Shown piece after piece: positions 27,789 to 34,719 of a stretch of DNA of 64,000 bases (within the stretch, counting starts at the first letter, position 1; each line of letters begins with the position of its first letter). The notes beneath the pieces are model-generated. The model was not told where the DNA came from. It saw only the letters and a program-made list of their open reading frames with translations, and made no database searches. Origin of the DNA: an uncultured Prevotellaceae bacterium. Its GTDB lineage: Bacteria > Bacteroidota > Bacteroidia > Bacteroidales > Bacteroidaceae. The DNA lies in the NCBI GenBank assembly GCA_902786665.1, contig CADADN010000024.1, positions 18,109 through 82,108 of the forward strand, given 5' to 3'. Both the position numbers and the translations under genes were made by a program.

Positions 27789-28295
27789 TCAATATCCAAT
27801 CAACAAGATTCCTTTCAATGGAAGATGAATACGATTTGATATATAAAGTGTTTCAAGAAAATTATAGACACGCTGAAAATCATCATGGGTCCTGTACCAA
27901 TTACGTACGGCAAGAACAAGATATTCTACTTCAAACATCATGCATGCTTCAAATATATCTTTAAGAAAACGATGATTCTCTGTTGCTTGACCTGCTTCCA
28001 CTTCAATAACAATTCTTCCATCATTGCTTAAAGCATCTGCATAAAATGATTTGTCTATACGATTGTCAACACCAAAAAGCACTGGTACGTCAATTTTTGA
28101 TTCTTTTGACTTTCCTTTTTCAACAACAAAACTGATGTTTTCCAAATGGGGACGTAGCAATGCAAGAACAGCGTTGCTCACCAAATCGTTGTTGTCTGAC
28201 GATATCTCTTCATTAACAGAAACAAAACAATTGATTATCTGCTTCATCTCATCTGTTATGCCACGAGAACGGGGAAAGAACTGATATTTAATCAT
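27789..28295 (-). CDS. candidate PD-(D/E)XK nuclease resembling BamHI/BglII-type folds
   Basis: 168 residues; the longest frame reaches 28352, but the ATG at 28295 (MIKYQFFPRSRG) gives a compact domain. A central acidic motif, Asp in FYADAL followed by IVIEVEAGQ (D-x(n)-ExE), then 'NHRFLKDIFEA' and 'YLVLAVRNWY', has the same order as the active-site strand pair of BamHI and BglII (ExE instead of ExK, then a helix and a hydrophobic strand). This is motif-level similarity by eye, not a proven homology. No methyltransferase gene adjoins. It is the first gene of a pair with the 88-residue acidic protein. AT-rich composition suggests recent acquisition. Confidence 0.55.
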   Translation of the reverse strand: MIKYQFFPRSRGITDEMKQIINCFVSVNEEISSDNNDLVSNAVLALLRPHLENISFVVEKGKSKESKIDVPVLFGVDNRIDKSFYADALSNDGRIVIEVEAGQATENHRFLKDIFEACMMFEVEYLVLAVRNWYRTHDDFQRVYNFLETLYISNRIHLPLKGILLIGY

Positions 28296-28357
28296 AAATA
28301 AAAATGGATTTACATTTATCCGTTGATATAATTCCTGAAAAGAGGGCATCATTTTGT

Positions 28358-29206
28358 TCAGTTGGAACTATGTCCATGGAAGGCGACCAGTCCTTCCATT
28401 GGGGCTTGCTCTACTCCTCCAAGTGTGAAGCCTTCCATTTCGGCAGCCTTGGCCAGTTGTTCCTGGAAATGGAAAGCGATGCTTCCAATGACCTTGACGG
28501 GCAGGTCGCGGCGCCGGTATTGCACGAGGTTCCGTCGGAAGAAGTCGTGGAAATTGTCCACGACGAGGTTGCTCACCTGCTCGACATGCAAGTGCTGATG
28601 GATGAACCTCGTGGTCTGCGCAAGATACCTGTTGGGCAATGGTTGCCGGTAGACGGCATTGATGATGTCCGCCACGTCCTGGTGTGTGGCATCCTTGAAT
28701 TCCTCCATCAACCCTTCCGGCATCAGCCCTTTGCAGAGGTCGGCCACGAAGCGCTTCCCCATCACGGCACCGCTGCCCTCGTCGCCGAGGATGAAGCCCA
28801 AGGGTGGCGTGTTCTGCACGATGCGCGTTCCATCGTAAAGGCCGGAGTTGGCCCCGGTGCCAAGGATGCAGGCGATGCCCTCCTCCTTTCCGAAAAGCGC
28901 CCTTGCCGCACCCAGGAGGTCGCCCTGCACCTCCACATCGACCGCCCCTGTGGCCTCGCTCACCAGTCTTCGCATCCTTGCTGTCATCTCCGGTCTCACA
29001 CCGGCTCCGTAGAAGAACACGTCGTGTGCGTCTTCCACCCCATCCGGCCACTGACTCATCAGTTCGTCTTCCAGGATGCGTGTGATGTCTTCGTCACTCT
29101 GGTAGAAAGGGTTGATGCCCTGCGTGGCCATTCTCGCCACCACCTCGCCGCCCCGTGCCAGGCACCAGTCGGTCTTTGTGCTTCCGCTGTCGGCTATCAA
29201 TGTCAT
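28358..29206 (-). CDS. BadF/BadG/BcrA/BcrD-type sugar kinase, probable N-acetylglucosamine kinase
   Basis: 282 residues of the actin-like ATPase superfamily. The phosphate-1 motif IADSGSTKTDW at the N-terminus, the central ILGTGANSGLYDG (phosphate 2), and LGDEGSGAVMGKR are typical of eukaryote-type GlcNAc kinase relatives in Bacteroidetes. A C-terminal GSIAFHFQEQL provides the adenosine motif. Substrate assignment is by family only. The start MTLIADSG at 29206 is chosen over 29218. A consensus promoter at 29239-29269 lies just upstream, divergent from the mscS promoter. Confidence 0.82.
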   Translation of the reverse strand: MTLIADSGSTKTDWCLARGGEVVARMATQGINPFYQSDEDITRILEDELMSQWPDGVEDAHDVFFYGAGVRPEMTARMRRLVSEATGAVDVEVQGDLLGAARALFGKEEGIACILGTGANSGLYDGTRIVQNTPPLGFILGDEGSGAVMGKRFVADLCKGLMPEGLMEEFKDATHQDVADIINAVYRQPLPNRYLAQTTRFIHQHLHVEQVSNLVVDNFHDFFRRNLVQYRRRDLPVKVIGSIAFHFQEQLAKAAEMEGFTLGGVEQAPMEGLVAFHGHSSN

Positions 29207-29238
29207 GGTTGAAAGCATTTTTGTATGGATTTGACGGA

Positions 29239-29269
29239 CAAAGTTAGCGCAAGCTTGTCGTAACGCAAA
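29239..29269 (-). promoter_or_regulatory. promoter of the sugar kinase gene
   Basis: On the minus strand TTTG (29266-29269), a 19-bp spacer and TAACTTTG (29239-29246). It lies back to back with the mscS promoter, only 16 bases apart. Confidence 0.75.
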
Positions 29270-29285
29270 ATAAAAGGCTAAGTTT

Positions 29286-29317
29286 TTTGCAATTCACTTG
29301 TCTTTTAATTACCTTTG
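29286..29317 (+). promoter_or_regulatory. promoter of the mechanosensitive channel gene
   Basis: TTTG (29286-29289), 20-bp spacer, TACCTTTG (29310-29317). It rules out translation starts before about 29324 and supports ATG 29368. Confidence 0.8.
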
Positions 29318-29367
29318 CATGCATGATTGTAAAAAGATTGGAATGTTCACTGAATAATGGTCACCCG

Positions 29368-31725
29368 ATGAAGAAGAAAATCCTATTCCTATTGCTGCCG
29401 CTGTTGCTGTCTGCCCTGCCCGGCCATGCCGTGCTGAAGGAGAGTGACTTGAGCCATACGCTTTCATTGTTGCGCGAAGAATTGACCACCTATTACAAAG
29501 ACCTCCTGAGCGAGTCGAAAAGCCACAAGGAATATCGCGAACAGATGTTCAAGGATTTGATAGAAATCTCCAAGCGCAGCAACCAGAACGCACTGATGCT
29601 TTACTCCCAGAAGAATGAGTACGTCTTCGATCTCACTTATGCTTGCAACGAGGTGACAAAGCTGTACAAGGAATATCATAGAAAGAACCAATCCTTCCGT
29701 TTGAGCATCGAGGACATCAATATGGAAATTGCTCGTTTTGACAGTCTGAAGACCATTCTCAACAAGATGTCCATCCGCAACTTCCCCGACAAGGACCGTG
29801 CTCAAATGGAGGTGAACCGCAACGTATGCCTGACTCTGGCTGTGTGCATCAGCCGCATGCTTAAGGAAAACCGCCAAAGCATGAACGATTACATTGACAT
29901 CTACAAAGAGACGGAGGAACGGCTGGAACTCATGAACAGCTATGCCAACACCCGGTACAACGAGATACAGAGCAACATCTTCATCAACGGAGGCGACAAC
30001 TACCTGACCATACTCTCCAATTTCCGTTCCCGCCTGTCGAAGACGAAAGACACGGTGCAGGAGAAATACCAACCGTCGACGAAAAAGGTGAAATCGCAGT
30101 GGGACAGCCGAATGATAGTAGGCCTTTTCATCACGATGGGCATCTTCGCCATCGCCGCCATGGCCATCAGTTTCCTCGGCACCAAGATGGTGAGGAAACG
30201 CCTGGGCAGCGACAGCATGGGCAACAAGCGCTCGGCCATCATCATGGCGGCCACCGTCATCATCTTCGCATTGGCACTCCAAATCATCCGCGTCTTCTGG
30301 AACCAGAATTTCTTCATCATGGCGAGCGGACTTCTCACACAGTACGCATGGCTGTTGGGCGTCATCCTCGTATCACTGCTGCTGCGAGTGGGGGCCGACC
30401 AGATCATGAGCGCACTGCGCATCTATGCCCCGCTGATTGCCATCGGATTCATCATCATATCTTTCCGCATCATACTCGTCCCCAACGAGTTGGTCAACCT
30501 CATCCTGCCCCCCATCCTCCTTTGCTGCGCCATCTGGCAGTGGTGGGTGGTGGCCCGACACAACCACAACATCCCACAGCTGGACGTTTTTTACACCTAC
30601 ATTTCCGCCGTCGTCTTTGTCATCTCGGTCATCAGTTCATGGATAGGCTTCACGCTGCTCAGCGTGCAACTGCTCATCTGGTGGGTCATGCAGCTCACCT
30701 GCATCCTCACCATCACCTGCCTACGCTCATGGATCAAGAACTGGGGCTATCGCCACCACCTGGAGGACAAACCCATCACGCAGTCGTGGAAATACGACCT
30801 GCTCTACAGCGTCGTGCTGCCGGCCCTGGGCGTGATGTCCATACTTTTGGCCATCTACTGGGCTGCCTCCATCTTCAACCTGACGGAACTGACATGGCGC
30901 ATCTTCACCTACAAGTTCATTGACTCTCCCGACATCACCATCAGCGTGTTGAACATCGCGTTGGTCATCATCCTCTGGATGGTGTTCTCCTACCTCAACC
31001 GCACAGCACAGGCACTGCTCAAGCATTATTTCAACCAAAAGGACCCCACTTCAGCAGAAAGCCGCTTCGTGATGGGGAAGAACGTCATCCAACTCCTGAT
31101 ATGGGGCATGTGGCTCATCATCAGCCTCGCCATCTGCCACGTGAACAACACCTGGCTCGTTGTGGTCTCGGGCGGACTGTCCACCGGCGTGGGTTTCGCC
31201 TCGAAGGACATCCTGGAAAACATCTACTATGGCATCTCGCTGATGGCTGGACGCATCAAGGTGGGCGACTGGATCATCTGCGACGGCATACGTGGAAAGG
31301 TGAGTTCCATCAGCTACACCAGCACGATGCTGGAGTCGGTCGACGGCTCGGTAATCGCCTTCCAAAACAGTCAGTTGTTTACAAAGAACTACAAGAACAT
31401 GACGAAGACATCGGGCTACGAACTGCGACTCCTCGACGTGGGCGTGGCTTACGGCACCGACATCGAGAAAACACGCAATTTGCTGGTTGAGGCTTTGTCA
31501 AAGCTTCCTTTCATCCAAGAAGACCCCAACCAGCATCCGGTGCAGGTGCTTCTTCGGGAATTCGCCGACAGCAGCGTCAACCTCAAGGTGCTGGTATGGG
31601 TGCCGGTGATATCACAGTACAAAAACGATTGCCAGGTTCTCGAATGTGTCTACCAGACATTGAACGATAACAACATCTCCATCCCATTCCCACAGAGAGA
31701 CCTGCACATCATCTCAGAAAATTGA
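29368..31725 (+). CDS. MscS-family mechanosensitive ion channel with large N-terminal region
   Basis: 785 residues. A signal peptide (residues 1-20, ending PGHAVL) is followed by about 230 periplasmic residues rich in charged heptads (likely coiled coil, 'HTLSLLREEL', 'IEDINMEIARFDSLKTIL'). About ten membrane helices follow from residue 245. The C-terminal third holds the MscS core: pore helix 'VVSGGLSTGVGFASKDILENIYYGI', key GVGFAxxxxxxN, then the beta domain 'GDWIICDGIRGKVSSISYTSTMLES' and the alpha/beta cytosolic domain ending FPQRDLHI. It resembles the large MscK/MscM-type channels that release solutes under osmotic downshock. Monocistronic. Confidence 0.9.
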   Translation: MKKKILFLLLPLLLSALPGHAVLKESDLSHTLSLLREELTTYYKDLLSESKSHKEYREQMFKDLIEISKRSNQNALMLYSQKNEYVFDLTYACNEVTKLYKEYHRKNQSFRLSIEDINMEIARFDSLKTILNKMSIRNFPDKDRAQMEVNRNVCLTLAVCISRMLKENRQSMNDYIDIYKETEERLELMNSYANTRYNEIQSNIFINGGDNYLTILSNFRSRLSKTKDTVQEKYQPSTKKVKSQWDSRMIVGLFITMGIFAIAAMAISFLGTKMVRKRLGSDSMGNKRSAIIMAATVIIFALALQIIRVFWNQNFFIMASGLLTQYAWLLGVILVSLLLRVGADQIMSALRIYAPLIAIGFIIISFRIILVPNELVNLILPPILLCCAIWQWWVVARHNHNIPQLDVFYTYISAVVFVISVISSWIGFTLLSVQLLIWWVMQLTCILTITCLRSWIKNWGYRHHLEDKPITQSWKYDLLYSVVLPALGVMSILLAIYWAASIFNLTELTWRIFTYKFIDSPDITISVLNIALVIILWMVFSYLNRTAQALLKHYFNQKDPTSAESRFVMGKNVIQLLIWGMWLIISLAICHVNNTWLVVVSGGLSTGVGFASKDILENIYYGISLMAGRIKVGDWIICDGIRGKVSSISYTSTMLESVDGSVIAFQNSQLFTKNYKNMTKTSGYELRLLDVGVAYGTDIEKTRNLLVEALSKLPFIQEDPNQHPVQVLLREFADSSVNLKVLVWVPVISQYKNDCQVLECVYQTLNDNNISIPFPQRDLHIISEN

Positions 31726-31727
31726 AA

Positions 31728-31857
31728 TTCCTCCAATCACTCCAATCACTCCGATTACTCCGATCACTCCGATTACTCCGACCACTCCGACCACTCCGAC
31801 CACTCCGATTACTCCGATCACTCCGATTACTCCGATCACTCCGACCACTCCGATAAA
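31728..31857. repeat. 9-bp tandem repeat (unit ACTCCGATC / ACTCCGACC)
   Basis: Fourteen near-perfect copies of a 9-bp unit, alternating ACTCCGATC, ACTCCGATT and ACTCCGACC, begin two bases after the mscS stop codon and end five bases before a strong terminator. The opposite-strand frame through it reads Val-Ile-Gly repeats but lacks any gene context. Confidence 0.9.
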
Positions 31858-31861
31858 AACA

Positions 31862-31905
31862 CTTGGCTGGAAAGCCCAACAGGACTTTCCAGCCAAGTCT
31901 TTCCT
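31862..31905. terminator. strong hairpin terminator between convergent genes
   Basis: CTTGGCTGGAAAG (31862-31874) pairs perfectly with CTTTCCAGCCAAG (31885-31897), followed by a pyrimidine-rich TCTTTCCTCTTCTTT on the plus strand. It ends mscS and probably the convergent vWA gene. Confidence 0.8.
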
Positions 31906-31911
31906 CTTCTT

Positions 31912-32640
31912 TCAACTATTCTTATTATCGACTTCCTCCGTCTCGTCGAAGGCATCGTCGGCCAAGTCTGAATTCATTTTCATCCTGTCTTCATCATCCA
32001 TCACCATCCTTCGGGCATAAGAATGGTCGAGTTTGCTAAACCACGAGAGCTTTGAACGTGAATCTCTCCGGTATGCGTTTCTCATGCCGTCTTGACTGGC
32101 ATCGAAATTGGCAGAATTGCGGATGGCGAGTGTCTCCGCGGTAAGTGCGGCATCCTGGTTGGCTCCCATGAAAGTGAACGTCCACCCTTGACCCTTCAGA
32201 CTCTCGACAAGCGCACGGATGGAAGTTCTTGTGAATTCCTTCGATGCATTCTCGTATCCATCGGTGATGATGGTGACCGAGACAGCGACATCCTTTATTT
32301 CCTTGATATGGCGTTGAATGTCGGAAATAGCGAAGCCCATTGCATCATAAAGCGGCGTGCAGCAACAGGGTTGATAATCTTTTTCATCCAAGGGCCGAGC
32401 CTCTGCTACTGGCGCCATGTCATAAATCTTGTCGGTGGAGCAACTGCAGAATGCCACAAGTGAAATGAAATGGTTCTGGGTCTCGGCAAAACGCTCTTGC
32501 GCCTTCTTGATGCCGGCAAGTGTCTCGTTGAAACCGTCGACGGCGGCTTTACGGATGCTTTGCATCGAACCGCTGCGGTCGAGGACCACCAAGTTGTAAA
32601 TCTGTGTCTTCATTGTCTTCTTCTCTTCCTTGTTTTCCAT
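31912..32640 (-). CDS. von Willebrand factor type A domain protein
   Basis: 242 residues, cytosolic. The MIDAS metal site is intact: DRSGS (Asp21, Ser23, Ser25), the threonine in CCCTPLYDA and the aspartate in IITDGYENAS. The fold covers about residues 12-190; the C-terminal tail (residues 195-242) is strongly acidic. An unusual Cys cluster, CCC, precedes the MIDAS threonine and a CSC follows strand 2. Such stand-alone vWA proteins often act with AAA+ or Ter-type partners, but none is adjacent here. Function unknown. Confidence 0.82.
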   Translation of the reverse strand: MENKEEKKTMKTQIYNLVVLDRSGSMQSIRKAAVDGFNETLAGIKKAQERFAETQNHFISLVAFCSCSTDKIYDMAPVAEARPLDEKDYQPCCCTPLYDAMGFAISDIQRHIKEIKDVAVSVTIITDGYENASKEFTRTSIRALVESLKGQGWTFTFMGANQDAALTAETLAIRNSANFDASQDGMRNAYRRDSRSKLSWFSKLDHSYARRMVMDDEDRMKMNSDLADDAFDETEEVDNKNS

Positions 32641-32881
32641 TTTTTCTATAAATTAAAAGATTGATAAAACTGCATAACTTTCAATTGGCATATGCCATCA
32701 CATATAGAGAACAGAAAAACATGCCTTTTCTATCATTGAAAGGTCTATTCCATGCATCAAACCGAAGCGAAACAAGATGACATTGCCCCATTGCCAGCTT
32801 GGTTTGAAAGGAAATGGTGGCATTTCTGCTGCCACAAATCTGCCACGGGGGAAACAGCAGATTGAAAAAAGCCAAAAAACT
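32641..32881. other. non-coding gap upstream of the vWA gene
   Basis: About 240 bases with no gene, clear minus-strand promoter or repeat; AT-rich with a CATATGCC palindrome. The promoter at 32882-32913 bounds it. Confidence 0.4.
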
Positions 32882-32913
32882 TTTGGATTTTCTCTTACTT
32901 ATTCGTAACTTTG
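32882..32913 (+). promoter_or_regulatory. promoter upstream of a small membrane protein gene
   Basis: TTTG (32882-32885), 20-bp spacer, TAACTTTG (32906-32913). The transcript would have a leader of about 170 nt before 33088, which contains only a 21-codon frame starting at 32922. Confidence 0.75.
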
Positions 32914-33087
32914 CTCACAAATGGTGCGGGCAAGCATGATGCCACGTCACAAAGGAAGAAAAGACGGGAAAACACCGTCGCCATAATGCTTACAACATAC
33001 GAATGATTTTTCAGGAGAGCCACTATGGCCTGCCTGCTGCTTGGATTGGAAATGTGTTGAAAAAAGAATGACTTTGAATCTTCAGCG

Positions 33088-33429
33088 ATGAATATTATTA
33101 TTGTGTTATGTATCGTGGCCGTTCTTCTCGTAGCGGCAACTATCGCATATGGTTTTTACTTGAGAGCGGAAGCCAGGAAATGTGCCGTCGAGGTAAGACA
33201 GTTTCATGTGAGGCTGCAAGTACTCACGGCTCCCAACCATCTCTTCACAGACAAGGAATTGGCCACATTGAAAGAAGAGATGGCTCCTCTCCTCTACAAA
33301 ATAAACAAGCTTTACAAAAACTATTTCATCTCCAACGATTATCTTGACCGCCTGGCACTAGGGGATTTCATCGAGGAGCGCACGCATCTCAACCACGCGC
33401 AATACCTCAACAACAAGCAATATCATTAG
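33088..33429 (+). CDS. small single-pass membrane protein, function unknown
   Basis: 113 residues. Residues 2-25 form one hydrophobic helix (IIIVLCIVAVLLVAATIAYGFYL) abbreviated by its key VLLVAATIAY; the rest is soluble, helical and charged, with LFTDKELATLKEEM and a C-terminal His/Asn-rich end. Topology is probably N-out with a cytosolic tail. I do not recognise a family. It has its own consensus promoter and a long leader and ends just before the convergent homoserine-kinase-like gene. Confidence 0.7.
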   Translation: MNIIIVLCIVAVLLVAATIAYGFYLRAEARKCAVEVRQFHVRLQVLTAPNHLFTDKELATLKEEMAPLLYKINKLYKNYFISNDYLDRLALGDFIEERTHLNHAQYLNNKQYH

Positions 33430-33466
33430 GAAAGTCTTCCTAAAGCCTCCTACCCTCCTATAAATC

Positions 33467-34708
33467 TCAGCTCCCCATAAATGCCTTTATGAATTCTCCC
33501 AGCCTCAGCAAGCCATAGCCTCCTGCTACGGCACTTGCCTCGTCGTAGACCACTACATTGTCGGGGGTGATGCCTCTGTGCCAGATGACGAATGGCACGG
33601 GACCTTTCACGTGGGTGCGTGTTTCCACCGGTGTGAGGTGGTCGGGCAGGATGGCAATGCACACCGGCTCCTCCCACTGCTTCACCTCGTTGTAGATGGG
33701 TTCCACGATGCGGTGGTCGAGATATTCTATCGTGCGTATTTTCAAGTCCAGGTCGCCATCGTGGCCGGCCTCGTCGCTCGCTTCCAGATGGAGGAACACG
33801 AAGTCGTCGTGGCGGAGCGCCTCGATGGCTGCCGCTGCCTTACCCTCGTAGTTGGTGTCATAGAGTCCCGTGGCGCCTTCCACCTCCACAATCTTCAAAC
33901 CTGCGTAGTGGCCGATGCCCTTGATGAGGTCGACGGCGGAAATGACGCTGCCGCTCTTTACTTCAGAGAACATCTCGCCGATGGTTTCCATCGAGGGACG
34001 GTAGCCGGGACTCCACGGCCAGATGGAGTTGGCCTCGTCTTTCCCTTCCTCCCGCCGTTTCTGGTTGAGGGGATGTTCGGCCAGAAGTGCTTGTGAGCGG
34101 ACGATGAGGCTGTTGAGCAGGTCGGCGGTCTCCTCCGGTGTCATCCTCCCCTTGTCGGCGGGGTCGTTGGCTACCGTGTCACCCTTCACCAAGAGGGGTT
34201 GCCAGGGTTCGTCGGGATGGTCGTGGGGCGGCGAACAAACGATGTGCTTGTTACCCCCTTTCACCACCAAGAGATGACGATATTGGATGCCGGTGATGAA
34301 CCGCACCCGGTCATCACCCAAGTGCTCGTCAAGATAGCGGATGAGGGTGTCGCCGTCTTCGGTGGTGAGATGACCGCCATGGTGGTTCTTGATTTTTCCA
34401 TCGGCAAGGCAGATGATGTTGCAGCGGATGGCCATGTCGTCGGGGGTCATCTCATAGCCGATGGAGGCGGCCTCCAACGGCCCGCGACCTTCATACACCT
34501 TGTCGAGGTCGTAGCCCATGATGGCGGTGTTGGCCACTTCGGAACCGGGAGGGAAACCTTCCGGCACGGTCACCAACCTGCCGCTGCGCCCCTTGCGGGC
34601 AAGCATGTCCATATAGGGGGTGTCGGCTGCCTGCAACGGGGTCTGGCCGCCAAGACGCTCGATGGGATGGTCGGCCATCCCGTCGCCTAAAATGATGATG
34701 TGTTTCAT
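33467..34708 (-). CDS. putative alternative homoserine kinase (cofactor-independent phosphoglycerate mutase homologue)
   Basis: 413 residues of the alkaline-phosphatase/iPGM superfamily. N-terminal ILGDGMAD carries the first metal aspartate, 'PGSEVANTAIMGYDL' the nucleophile region, 'GRGPLEAASIG' and later 'LHLEASDEAGHDGD' and 'ILPDHLTPVETRTH' the remaining metal ligands. In Bacteroidetes and related bacteria this archaeal-type mutase homologue is encoded with threonine genes and is proposed to replace ThrB (homoserine to O-phosphohomoserine). Here it lies 11 bases after thrA on the same strand, which supports that assignment. thrC, often third in this cluster, is not next to it. Confidence 0.8.
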   Translation of the reverse strand: MKHIIILGDGMADHPIERLGGQTPLQAADTPYMDMLARKGRSGRLVTVPEGFPPGSEVANTAIMGYDLDKVYEGRGPLEAASIGYEMTPDDMAIRCNIICLADGKIKNHHGGHLTTEDGDTLIRYLDEHLGDDRVRFITGIQYRHLLVVKGGNKHIVCSPPHDHPDEPWQPLLVKGDTVANDPADKGRMTPEETADLLNSLIVRSQALLAEHPLNQKRREEGKDEANSIWPWSPGYRPSMETIGEMFSEVKSGSVISAVDLIKGIGHYAGLKIVEVEGATGLYDTNYEGKAAAAIEALRHDDFVFLHLEASDEAGHDGDLDLKIRTIEYLDHRIVEPIYNEVKQWEEPVCIAILPDHLTPVETRTHVKGPVPFVIWHRGITPDNVVVYDEASAVAGGYGLLRLGEFIKAFMGS

Positions 34709-34719
34709 GTCGTGGGGGG

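Noticed and set aside
31709-31915. Minus-strand frames of Val-Ile-Gly or Arg-Ser repeats
   Set aside because: Product of the 9-bp repeat combined with a terminator hairpin; no gene signals.
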